Below the pieces are notes generated by a model that had not been told where the DNA came from, made no database searches, and worked only from the letters and a program-made list of their open reading frames with translations. A DNA stretch of 64,000 bases from Stappia albiluteola. GTDB lineage: Bacteria > Pseudomonadota > Alphaproteobacteria > Rhizobiales > Stappiaceae. The stretch is taken from contig NZ_JACFXV010000065.1 in NCBI RefSeq assembly GCF_014050225.1, positions 1 through 64,000 of the forward strand. The letters run 5' to 3'. How positions within the stretch are numbered: the first letter of the stretch is position 1; the number at the start of each line of letters is the position of its first letter. Below are positions 27,329-35,432 of this stretch, in pieces. The position numbers and the translations under genes were made by a program.

Positions 27329-28028
27329 GACCCTGGCTCGCGAGACCGCCGTGCCAAAAAGGCGGCGGACGATCGCGTTGGCCAACGCGCCTCTCGTTGC
27401 GGTCCTCGCCGGATTCCTCGGCGCATGCTCGACCGGCTCCGACGGCTATAATGACGGCACCGTCGTGGAGGCGCCGGACAAGGCTCTCGTTCGCAGCATT
27501 TTGGGCGGGCTCGGCGCTGTCGACCCCTCCGAAAAGCCGATCGAATATGCTCCGCGCGCACCACTCGCCATGCCGACGAACCTGCATGCCGACCTGCCAC
27601 CGCCCGAAAAGGCGGAGACCGCCGCCAATTGGCCCCAGGCGAGCGACGCCGAATTGCAGAAGCTTCGGGAAGCCTATGCTACAAGCCCGCTGACGGGCAA
27701 TCGCCTGACGCCGGAGCAGTTGCGCGGCCTGCCGCAACTTGCCTCCAGCAACGAGCGCGATCTGGTGGCCGAACGCAAAGCCCAGGACGAGATCGACGGC
27801 AAGCGCCTCTCGCCGGACGAACTGACCAAGAAGCGGACCTTGACCAAGGTCGACACCTCGAAGCTGCTTGACGCGAACGGCCAGCCGATTCGCCGCTACC
27901 TCATCGAGCCGCCGGTTGAATATTCGACGCCGGCCGGAGATGCGCCGCTTGTCGCACCGGAAAAGAATGAGAAGCCGGTCGACCTCAATGAATGGGAACG
28001 GACCGCGCGGCCGATTCCGCTCAACTGA
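27312..28028 (+). CDS. Lipoprotein of unknown function (DUF3035-like)
   Basis: A 238-residue exported lipoprotein. The N-terminus is long and basic ([10 protein letters not shown]), followed by a hydrophobic stretch and the lipobox LGAC with Cys near residue 38. The mature part is rich in Pro, Glu and Lys and has no recognisable catalytic domain; its look and location after lspA resemble the DUF3035 family, which has been tied to outer-membrane beta-barrel assembly in alphaproteobacteria, but this is an inference. The ATG overlaps lspA by 17 bases and follows GAGGGATTGAGA. A strong terminator (28056-28077) ends the operon. Confidence 0.75.
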   Translation: MTKIVETLARETAVPKRRRTIALANAPLVAVLAGFLGACSTGSDGYNDGTVVEAPDKALVRSILGGLGAVDPSEKPIEYAPRAPLAMPTNLHADLPPPEKAETAANWPQASDAELQKLREAYATSPLTGNRLTPEQLRGLPQLASSNERDLVAERKAQDEIDGKRLSPDELTKKRTLTKVDTSKLLDANGQPIRRYLIEPPVEYSTPAGDAPLVAPEKNEKPVDLNEWERTARPIPLN

Positions 28029-28055
28029 CAATCGGCTGCCAGCGGCATAGATACC

Positions 28056-28077
28056 AAGGCCCCTTCGCGGGGCCTTT
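28056..28077 (+). terminator. Rho-independent terminator after the ileS-lspA-lipoprotein genes
   Basis: AAGGCCCC at 28056-28063 pairs with GGGGCCTT at 28069-28076 around a TTCGC loop, and a T-rich tail follows. It stands 28 bases after the lipoprotein stop codon. Confidence 0.85.
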
Positions 28078-28194
28078 GTCGTTTCAGGAGCGGAATTTCC
28101 GCCACCTTACGAAAAGTTCACGCGCCTTCGCCTCGTTCCGGCCTATATCTAGAGGCTGTTAGGGTCCTGTGACGACTGTTTTTGGAGAATTTTC

Positions 28195-29652
28195 GTGGCA
28201 CCGATTTCCGGCCGGCCGCAGCGCCGTACGTCTCTCGTCCGGGCGCTGGCCCTTGCAGTCCTTCTTGCTTCGCAGGCCGCACCTTCCGTTGCCAACGCGG
28301 AAACGCAGGCGGCCGCCACGTCGAGCGATTTCGCGGACATTCGCGTCGGCGGGGATGTCTCCTCCTTCACTCTTGAAAACGGCCTCCAGGTGGTGGTCAT
28401 CCCGGATCACCGCGCGCCGGTCGTCACCCACATGATCTGGTACAAGGTGGGGTCGGCCGACGAATTGCCGGGCAAGTCCGGCATCGCGCATTTCCTCGAA
28501 CACCTGATGTTCAAGGGCACGAAGAACCATCCCGAAGGTGCGTTCTCGAAGCGCGTCGCCGAGATCGGCGGCAGCGAAAACGCTTTCACCAGCAACGACT
28601 ACACCGCCTATTTCCAGAAGATCTCCAAGGATTACCTGCCCGAAATGATGGCCTTCGAGGCCGACCGGATGCAGAACCTGGTGCTGACCGACGAGGTGGT
28701 TGCGCCCGAGCGCGAAGTGGTGCTGGAGGAGCGGCGTCAGCGTATCGACAATGACCCCTCCTCGAAGCTGAGCGAGACGCTCGATTCCATTCTCTACGTA
28801 AACCACCCTTATTCCGTGCCGGTTATCGGCTGGAAGGACGAGATCCGGGCGCTCAACAAGGAAGACGCCTTCGCCTTCTACGACCGCTACTACACGCCGA
28901 ACAATGCGGTGCTGGTCGTGGCCGGGGACGTGACGCCCGAAGAGGTCAGGGCCAACGCCGAAGCAACCTACGGCAAGCTGCAGCGCCGCGCGGAACCGGG
29001 CGAACGCACGCGCCCCAAGACGCAGACGCCTCCGGGGGCACGGGAAGTCACTCTCGTCGACGAACAGGTGAACCAGCCGATCCTCCGCCAGGCCTGGCTC
29101 GTGCCAAGCTATACGGTGGCCGAAGGCAATGAGGGGGCAAGCCTCGACGTTCTGGCGCAAATCCTCGGTGGCGGCGCGACGAGCAGACTCTACCGGGAGC
29201 TTGTGGTCGAAGGCGGCATCGCGTCGTCTGCCGGCAGCTGGTATCAGTCCACCGCGCTCGACGACACCCGCTTCATGATCTACGGCGTGCCGCGCGACGG
29301 CAAGGACCTGAACGACGTCTCGGCGGCCATCCGCGCGACTGTCGACGACATCATCGAAAACGGTGTCGGCGAGGAGGAACTGGAACGCGCCAAGAAAGGC
29401 ATGCTGGCGGAAGCGGTCTACGCGCAGGACAGCCAGTCGACCCTGGCGCGCATCTTTGGCGCCGCGCTGACGACCGGCGGGACGATCGAGAGCGTGCAGC
29501 AATGGCCGCGCCAGATCGCCTCGGTAACAGCCCGGGATGTGCAGGAGGTTGCGCGCAAGTACCTCTCCGACGCACCGGTAACCGCCAATCTGCTTGGCTC
29601 GCCGCCTCCAGCCGCTTCGGAAGCCGCCGGCAAGTCCGGCAAGAAGTCCTGA
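28195..29652 (+). CDS. M16 zinc metallopeptidase, catalytic subunit
   Basis: A 485-residue exported protein: signal peptide with core LVRALALAVLLASQAA and a likely cut after SVANA. The inverted zinc motif HxxEH is present as His99-Phe-Leu-Glu102-His103 (AHFLEHLMFKGT), with the distal Glu in a later helix (VVLEERRQRIDND). The C-terminal M16 domain has GGGATSRLYRELV. The start is a GTG at 28195 behind GGAGAA. It works in the periplasm as a peptidase, most likely together with the non-catalytic M16 protein encoded 32 bases downstream. Confidence 0.94.
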   Translation: MAPISGRPQRRTSLVRALALAVLLASQAAPSVANAETQAAATSSDFADIRVGGDVSSFTLENGLQVVVIPDHRAPVVTHMIWYKVGSADELPGKSGIAHFLEHLMFKGTKNHPEGAFSKRVAEIGGSENAFTSNDYTAYFQKISKDYLPEMMAFEADRMQNLVLTDEVVAPEREVVLEERRQRIDNDPSSKLSETLDSILYVNHPYSVPVIGWKDEIRALNKEDAFAFYDRYYTPNNAVLVVAGDVTPEEVRANAEATYGKLQRRAEPGERTRPKTQTPPGAREVTLVDEQVNQPILRQAWLVPSYTVAEGNEGASLDVLAQILGGGATSRLYRELVVEGGIASSAGSWYQSTALDDTRFMIYGVPRDGKDLNDVSAAIRATVDDIIENGVGEEELERAKKGMLAEAVYAQDSQSTLARIFGAALTTGGTIESVQQWPRQIASVTARDVQEVARKYLSDAPVTANLLGSPPPAASEAAGKSGKKS

Positions 29653-29684
29653 GCCCGTTCGCAATCGCCCGAAGGAAGCAGTCC

Positions 29685-31049
29685 ATGCGCCTATTTGCTC
29701 GCGCCGACATGGCCGCCGAAGGCCGCCACTCCCTCTTCCGCCAACTGGGCAACGGGATCGCCGGCCTCGCCGGACTGATGCTGGTTGCCCTTTACCCCTT
29801 CTCGGCCAACGCCACTGAAATTCAGGAAGTGACGACCCCGGCGGGCATCAATGCCTGGCTGGTCGAGGATCACACCGTGCCGATCGTTGCAATCGACTTC
29901 GCCTTCCAGGGCGGTTCCGCTCAGGATCCGGAGGGCAAGGAAGGATTGGTGAACCTGTTGTCGCGCTCGCTCGATGAAGGCGCAGGCGACCTCGATTCCC
30001 AGGCATTCCAGGCGCGAATGGAAGACCTGGTGATGCAGCTTTCCTTCGACGAGGGACGAGATGCCTTCTACGGCTCGATGCGCACCCTGACGCCGAACGC
30101 GACGGATGCCTTCGAAATGCTCCGTCTTGCGGTGACCGAGCCGCGATTCGACGACGAGGCGATCAATCGTATGAAGACCCAGACGATTTCCGGCCTCAGG
30201 CAGGACCTGAAGGACCCGGATGCGATCGCGGCGCGCCGCTGGTCGGAACTGGCCTTTCCAGGACACCCCTACGGCAGGCCTTCCAAAGGCACCGAAGAGA
30301 CCGTTTCCAAGCTGGCGCCGGCCGACCTGAAGATGATGCACGAGCGCCTGTTCGCCCGCGGCAATCTGAAAGTCGCCGTCGTCGGCGACATTGACGCGGC
30401 AACCCTCATTCCGCTTCTCGACAAGGTCTTCGGCGCCCTGCCGGCTGCGCCGGATCTCACGCCGGTCCCGGAAGTCGAGCCGAAGAGCGGCATCGTCGAG
30501 GCCGTCGCCTTCAACGTGCCGCAGACCTCGATCCGCTTCGGCCTGCCGGCGTTGAAGCGCAGCGATCCGGATTTCATTCCCGCCTTCGTCATGAATCATA
30601 TCCTGGGCGGCGGCTCCTTCTCCTCATGGCTCTATGAGGAAGTGCGGGAAAAGCGCGGGCTCGCCTATTCCGTCGGCTCCTATCTCGTCCCGTTCGACCA
30701 TGCCGGCCTTTTGATGGGTGCGACGGGAACCCGGGCTGAAAAGGCTGGCGAGACGCTGAAGATCATCGATGAGCAGCTGACCCGGATGGCGAGCGACGGT
30801 CCCTCCGAGGAAGAACTGGCCAAGGCGAAAAGCTACCTGACAGGTTCCTATGCGCTGCGCTTCGACACGTCGGGCAAGATCGCCAACCAGCTTGTCGGCC
30901 TTCAGCTGGAAGGTTTCGGCCCCGACTATATCGAAAATCGCAACGCGACGATCGAGGCAGTGACGCTGGATCAGGTAAAGGCAGTCGCCAAACGCATTCT
31001 GGACGGCAAGAAACCGACCGTCGTTACGGTTGGCCCGAAAGGAGCGTAA
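29685..31049 (+). CDS. M16 peptidase-like protein, non-catalytic partner
   Basis: A 454-residue exported M16-fold protein. At the place of HxxEH (after GSAQDPEGKEGL) it has VNLLSRSLDEG, so the zinc ligands are missing. The second M16 domain is well preserved (GGGSFSSWLYEEVREKRGLAYS). Two-gene M16B systems commonly pair an active with an inactive subunit that together form the substrate chamber, and this layout fits. GAAGGA lies 8-13 bases before the ATG. It probably shares a transcript with the upstream catalytic gene. Confidence 0.92.
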   Translation: MRLFARADMAAEGRHSLFRQLGNGIAGLAGLMLVALYPFSANATEIQEVTTPAGINAWLVEDHTVPIVAIDFAFQGGSAQDPEGKEGLVNLLSRSLDEGAGDLDSQAFQARMEDLVMQLSFDEGRDAFYGSMRTLTPNATDAFEMLRLAVTEPRFDDEAINRMKTQTISGLRQDLKDPDAIAARRWSELAFPGHPYGRPSKGTEETVSKLAPADLKMMHERLFARGNLKVAVVGDIDAATLIPLLDKVFGALPAAPDLTPVPEVEPKSGIVEAVAFNVPQTSIRFGLPALKRSDPDFIPAFVMNHILGGGSFSSWLYEEVREKRGLAYSVGSYLVPFDHAGLLMGATGTRAEKAGETLKIIDEQLTRMASDGPSEEELAKAKSYLTGSYALRFDTSGKIANQLVGLQLEGFGPDYIENRNATIEAVTLDQVKAVAKRILDGKKPTVVTVGPKGA

Positions 31050-31064
31050 GCTCCAATTGGCTTA

Positions 31065-31091
31065 GCGCGCCGCCCTTATTCGGCGGCGCGC
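31065..31091. terminator. GC-rich hairpin between convergent genes
   Basis: GCGCGCCGCC at 31065-31074 pairs perfectly with GGCGGCGCGC at 31082-31091 around a 7-base loop. The right arm overlaps the end of the EAL gene. It lies between two convergent genes, but no T-run follows on either side, so a terminator role is only likely. Confidence 0.4.
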
Positions 31092-32509
31092 CGGGCTGCC
31101 CGCGGAGGATTTCCCTGCAGCACTTCAGGGCGAACCGGTCGGGGCGGCGAGAAGAGATAGCCCTGCGCCATCTTCACCTCCAGATCGAGGATATCGAGCA
31201 CCTGGGCTTCGCTTTCCACGTGGTCAACGATCAACTCGATGCCGTAGCGCTGTAGCAGATCGCCGAAATCCTCCGGATGGATATCGCCGGCCATCGCCGC
31301 GCCTTCGCCAAGAATTCGTTCGGCCCGGAACTTCGCATAGCGGAATCCCCGATCGGCCAGGCGGCGGAAATCCATCTTGAGATCGGAGATCCGGTCGACC
31401 GAGAACCGAAAGCCCAGATCGGACAGCGCCGCGAGGCTTTCGAGCTCCAGCACGCCCATTTCAGCAACATCGGCTTGCGAGAATTCGAAGACGAGAAGAT
31501 CGGCATAGCCGTGGTGCGTGCGCACGAATTCCAGGAAACCGGGGAAGAACGTTTCGTCCACCAGCGTTGCCGCTGAAATATTCACGAAAAGCCCTGCCTC
31601 ACGGTTGCGGCTCGACAGGCGCCTCAGCACCTGGATTGCGCGAAACAGCAGCAGGTTGTCGATCCTCGGCAGAAGATGCGCCCTCGCCGCCTCATCCAGA
31701 AAGTCGACGGGTTCGATGATCGTCTCATTGACGTCACGAATGCGGCTGAGCGCCTCGTAAAAACGGACACGACGTTGCGGGAGCGTAACGATCGGCTGCA
31801 GATAGAGATCGACGCGATTGGACTCCAGCGCATCGAGGATCGTCTGGCGCAGGCCCGGATCGGAGCGGCCTTTGCGCGATACGCGGCTGGAGCGGAACGG
31901 GGCTTCCTCCGCCCGCCTGTCGAGCCCTTCTTCCCGAGATGAAATGCGGTCGTCCGGCCCCGGGGTGCGAACCGTGCCGGCGCCACGGTTCCGCGCCTCC
32001 GGCACCTGCGGCGCGCCTTCGCCGCCCTGATAGGACAGGCTGCGCGGCGGTTCGGCATAGTGGGCAACCCGGGTCACTTCGGGCGGCGGCGGCAGATATT
32101 GGCGCCCCTCCTGCTCCTCGATCCGCGTTTCCATGTCGGCCATCGTCTCGGCCATTTGCTTGACGAGCGAGCCCAGGATCTCGATTTCCGCAAACAGCGG
32201 ATCAATCTCTTCCTGCGTGCGGCGCGGGATCGTCGTCTCCACACCCGTCAGGCGGCCCTCGAGATTGCCGACATCCTCATCGATTTCCTGCAACCGCCCT
32301 TCGATGCGGTCCACGACCTCCGCGACCTGACCCCTCTCGCGCGAGCGCGCGAAGACGAGATGGGCGACGGCCATGGTGCACAGCAGCGCCAGTGTCAGGG
32401 AGACCGCTTCCGCGAGGGGCCTGCCGAACTGAAAGACAAGAACGGCGCCCACCGACACGGCGATGACCGCCATGCAGAGAAAGACGAAGAATGTAGCTAT
32501 GCGCGCCAT
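31076..32509 (-). CDS. Membrane protein with a degenerate EAL domain (TipF-like)
   Basis: About 477 residues: two N-terminal membrane helices (IATFFVFLCMAVIAVSVGAV and the next), a coiled coil (about residues 60-140), a low-complexity linker and a C-terminal EAL domain. The EAL motif is intact (YEALSRI), as are the Asn in NISA, the Lys in YAKF and the Gln in AQGYLFS, but the DDFGTG loop reads VDRISD, so one metal-binding Asp is lost and phosphodiesterase activity is doubtful. This layout resembles TipF, a flagellar-pole protein of Caulobacter that binds cyclic di-GMP; the match is by architecture only. The start at 32509 is a choice; ATG at 32536 is possible. Confidence 0.8.
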   Translation of the reverse strand: MARIATFFVFLCMAVIAVSVGAVLVFQFGRPLAEAVSLTLALLCTMAVAHLVFARSRERGQVAEVVDRIEGRLQEIDEDVGNLEGRLTGVETTIPRRTQEEIDPLFAEIEILGSLVKQMAETMADMETRIEEQEGRQYLPPPPEVTRVAHYAEPPRSLSYQGGEGAPQVPEARNRGAGTVRTPGPDDRISSREEGLDRRAEEAPFRSSRVSRKGRSDPGLRQTILDALESNRVDLYLQPIVTLPQRRVRFYEALSRIRDVNETIIEPVDFLDEAARAHLLPRIDNLLLFRAIQVLRRLSSRNREAGLFVNISAATLVDETFFPGFLEFVRTHHGYADLLVFEFSQADVAEMGVLELESLAALSDLGFRFSVDRISDLKMDFRRLADRGFRYAKFRAERILGEGAAMAGDIHPEDFGDLLQRYGIELIVDHVESEAQVLDILDLEVKMAQGYLFSPPRPVRPEVLQGNPPRAARRAAE

Positions 32510-32755
32510 GTCACACTGTGGCCCCAGCCGAATCATGAACGGCTTTCGAATTGTGCATGATTAAGGTGATTCTTCCGAATCTTCACCGTTTACCGTCTTT
32601 GATTGACGAAGACCGTCACCCGGCTGCGACATTCTTGCCGCGCATGCGTCGATGATGTCCTTGACCTTCCAGTGGCGGGAAGCCCTATTCATTTGATGGT
32701 CCGCCGCCATATTGCCGGGCGGCCGGCGCTCAAGCGACGCCACAGGAGGAAAGCT

Positions 32756-32962
32756 ATGGAGAAACATGAAATCCGGATCGATGGCATGACCTGCGGTGGC
32801 TGCGTGCGGGCCGTCGAGAAAGCAATCGCCACCGCGGATCCCTCGGCAGACGCCAAGGTCGACTTGAACGCCGCGCTGGCCGTCATCCAATCCGATTTAC
32901 CCAAGGCCATCTTCGTCGAAGCCATCGAAGGCGCCGGATATGACGTTGCGTCAGGGTCTTAG
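32756..32962 (+). CDS. Copper-chaperone-like heavy-metal-associated (HMA) protein
   Basis: A 68-residue protein consisting of one HMA domain with the metal motif GMTCGGCVRAV (MxCxxC). It is similar in size to CopZ, which carries Cu(I) to P-type ATPases. GGAGGAAAG sits before the ATG, a strong ribosome-binding site. No copper ATPase gene is in the window, so the partner is elsewhere. The start is well supported; the metal (copper versus zinc) cannot be told by sequence alone. Confidence 0.88.
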   Translation: MEKHEIRIDGMTCGGCVRAVEKAIATADPSADAKVDLNAALAVIQSDLPKAIFVEAIEGAGYDVASGS

Positions 32963-33084
32963 GCAGACCCAGAGACGGAAAATTTCAACCTTTTGTTTAC
33001 CATAACCGGGCCAGATTCTCCCATGACATCAATCCGGTATCTCCCTGAACGGTGATACGAGGAGCCTTGGGGGGAAGCGCGGGC

Positions 33085-34512
33085 ATGGATCCCATGCATG
33101 GCAGGGGGCTGCCGATCCGTCTGGCCGTACTGGATGCCGGCGGCACCACGGTCGATCTGGCAAGTCGGGTCGTCGCAAAACTTGGGCGACCGAGCGAAGA
33201 TGCACTGGTCTTTCGCGACAAGGCCTCCCTCTTCATTACCTGTCTGCAGGCCCGTCCCGATCTCTTCTTCATCGATATCGACTGCCTTGGCGACGAAGGC
33301 GAGCTCGCCCGCCTCGCAGCTCAGCATCCCGACGCATTTCTTGTCGCGACGGCGTCCAGAGGCGGCGTATCCCGCATGTTCGCCGTGCTGGAGGCCGGCG
33401 CGCACGAGTTCCTGACGCCCCCATTCGATACCGCACAGATTGCAGCAACGATCGAACTTCGCCTCGCTCAGCGGATGCGCGGCACCAGGAGACCGGCATC
33501 GACCAGCGCCGGCGGCGACCTTCATGAAACCCGAGCCGAACTCCCCGCTCTTCAGGCCGAACCCGCGTTCGATGCCTTCGTGGGCAATTCCGCGCGCATG
33601 AAAGCAGTCTATGCGCAGATTGAGCGGATATCGGCTTCAAACGCGCCCGTTTTCATTACAGGCGAGACCGGCAGCGGAAAGGAAATGTGCGCCCGCGCTA
33701 TTCATAGCCGTTCGAACCGCGCCGGACAGCCGTTCGTCGTTTTCGACGGCTCGGCCGATGCGGACGATCAGGCGAATTGCAGTCTGTTTGGCGGGCCGCA
33801 TGGTGCGAGAGGTGCTTTCGAACTGGCGGACGGCGGCACACTCTTCCTCGACGAGGTCAGCGAGTTGGAGCTTTCGACGCAGTCGAGGCTCCTGCAGTTT
33901 CTCCAGACCGGCGAAGCCGGCGCAGCAGAGAGCAACGTCCGGCTCATCTGCTCGACCAGCCGCAATCCGGCCGAGGAAATTGCGCAGGGCCGGCTTCGTG
34001 AGGACCTCTTCTATCGGCTTCATGTGCTGACGGTCAAAATGCCCCCGCTGCGCGAGCGCCGTGATGATATCCTGTCCCTTGCCGCCTTTTTTCTGCGGCA
34101 GGCAAGTGCGCAAGAAGGCCGCGCCTTCACCCGGCTCGACGCCGCCGCTCAGGAGTGCCTCGTCACCTATGAGTGGCCCGGCAATGTCAGGCAGCTCGAA
34201 AATACCATTCGCCAGGCGGTCGTGATGAACGAAGGCAGCATTCTTCGCCCGACGATGCTGCCGGCACTTCTCGGCGCCGGCGAAGGCGCGTCAAGCCAGC
34301 TTCGCGGCCCCGTTCTGCATCGCACATGGTCGCGCCAGCTGCCCCAGCCGATTCCCACCGTCGAACCTCTTTGGATGCAGGAACGACGCATCATCGAGGA
34401 TGCACTCAACGCTTTCGACGGCAATATCTCGCAAGCTGCGGCGGCGCTGGAGATCAGCCCGTCGACGATCTACCGCAAAAAACAGTCCTGGGCGGAGCGC
34501 CTCGTCGGATAG
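33085..34512 (+). CDS. NtrC-family AAA+ regulator lacking the GAFTGA loop
   Basis: A 475-residue regulator. The N-terminal ~130 residues resemble a receiver domain (FFIDIDCLGDEGELARLA, then EAGAHEFLTPPFD) but lack some acidic-pocket residues. The AAA+ domain has Walker A GETGSGKE (starting at residue 193) and Walker B LFLDEVSE (near 253). Between them, where sigma-54 activators have GAFTGA, it reads SLFGGPHGARGAFELADGG: the loop is deleted. The C-terminal Fis-type helix-turn-helix (GNISQAAAALEISPSTIYRK) is intact. It therefore probably regulates sigma-70 promoters, as known for GAFTGA-less relatives. Start chosen at ATG 33085 behind GGGGGGAAG. Confidence 0.88.
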   Translation: MDPMHGRGLPIRLAVLDAGGTTVDLASRVVAKLGRPSEDALVFRDKASLFITCLQARPDLFFIDIDCLGDEGELARLAAQHPDAFLVATASRGGVSRMFAVLEAGAHEFLTPPFDTAQIAATIELRLAQRMRGTRRPASTSAGGDLHETRAELPALQAEPAFDAFVGNSARMKAVYAQIERISASNAPVFITGETGSGKEMCARAIHSRSNRAGQPFVVFDGSADADDQANCSLFGGPHGARGAFELADGGTLFLDEVSELELSTQSRLLQFLQTGEAGAAESNVRLICSTSRNPAEEIAQGRLREDLFYRLHVLTVKMPPLRERRDDILSLAAFFLRQASAQEGRAFTRLDAAAQECLVTYEWPGNVRQLENTIRQAVVMNEGSILRPTMLPALLGAGEGASSQLRGPVLHRTWSRQLPQPIPTVEPLWMQERRIIEDALNAFDGNISQAAAALEISPSTIYRKKQSWAERLVG

Positions 34513-34792
34513 CGCGTTGTAAGGACTAAGCAAATCTTGCGACCTCCGACAACGACCGCCATATGACGGCCGGCAGGAATGACCGCCGCCGTCGATGGAT
34601 CGACCGAGTGAGGCCGGCACGCATTTCTTCGAGAAACTTGTGACGTTTACCGCGCAAAGCCATGGATATTGTGGTTTTCCCGCACTCGGTCTATATGGAC
34701 CGCCGCAGCATGATCAATCCGCCTTCGTCCTGAATGCGGTTTCGGGTCGCTAAAAACATCAACAACGCTTGCGGGCTACGGGGCGTCCTTAG

Positions 34793-35365
34793 ATGACCAT
34801 TTGGAAGAACTCCTGGCGGCGAGGCCTTCTCGTCGGCGCCAGCGTCAGTGCGATTTGCCTGATAGCGGCTACAGCCGGCCATGCCAATGCCTCGGTACCG
34901 GCGCCATCCGGCGAACTGACCGCCGCGCTCTCGGAGCTGGACGCCGCCTGGCAGGCAGCCCCGCTGGGCTTCACCAAGGCGCTTTTCGTTGAGGCTCCCG
35001 CAACCGGGTACGGTTCCTACGAACCGCGCCGGAACACCAGCTTCCATCCCGGCGAAACGATCGTGGTTTATGCCGAGCCGGTCGGATACGACTATCGGCA
35101 CGGCGATGACGGCTACCGCTTCGAACTGGCCGTCGATTTCGAGATCCTGACGCCGACGGGCCAGGTGCTGGCGTCGCAGGCTGATTTCGCCAAGGTCGGC
35201 AGCGCATCGCGCGAGAAGCTTCGCGAGTTCCAGACCAGCCTTAGCTTCCGCTTCGAAGGTCTTCAGGCAGGCGACTACATCCTGCTTGCCCGCTTCCGTG
35301 ATACGCTCGGCACCAAGGCGGGCGAATTGCGCATGCCGTTCTCGGTCGTGCCCGCGGCGCAATAA
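34793..35365 (+). CDS. Exported protein of unknown function
   Basis: A 190-residue protein with a signal peptide: basic start (WKNSWRRG), hydrophobic core LLVGASVSAICLIAA and a likely cut after HANA. The mature part is beta-rich and ends without a membrane helix, so it should be periplasmic. It has no recognised domain; the C-terminal FEGLQAGDYILLARFRDTLG pattern resembles an Ig-like or carbohydrate-binding sandwich but this is only a guess. It is followed by a strong terminator and stands alone between the AAA+ regulator and the convergent VWA gene. Confidence 0.75.
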   Translation: MTIWKNSWRRGLLVGASVSAICLIAATAGHANASVPAPSGELTAALSELDAAWQAAPLGFTKALFVEAPATGYGSYEPRRNTSFHPGETIVVYAEPVGYDYRHGDDGYRFELAVDFEILTPTGQVLASQADFAKVGSASREKLREFQTSLSFRFEGLQAGDYILLARFRDTLGTKAGELRMPFSVVPAAQ

Positions 35366-35392
35366 GCTTCCGATGCGCACAAGCGAAGCAAC

Positions 35393-35419
35393 GCCCCCGG
35401 CATTTGCCGGGGGCTTTTT
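35393..35419 (+). terminator. Rho-independent terminator
   Basis: GCCCCCGGC at 35393-35401 pairs perfectly with GCCGGGGGC at 35406-35414, loop ATTT, then five T. It ends the exported-protein gene and lies 13 bases before the convergent VWA gene's stop. Confidence 0.92.
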
Positions 35420-35432
35420 GTTTGCGAGCTGA

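Noticed and set aside
31065-31091. Strong hairpin as a second leader-type switch
   Set aside because: It sits between convergent stop codons with no downstream start, so a terminator or chance palindrome is the simpler reading.
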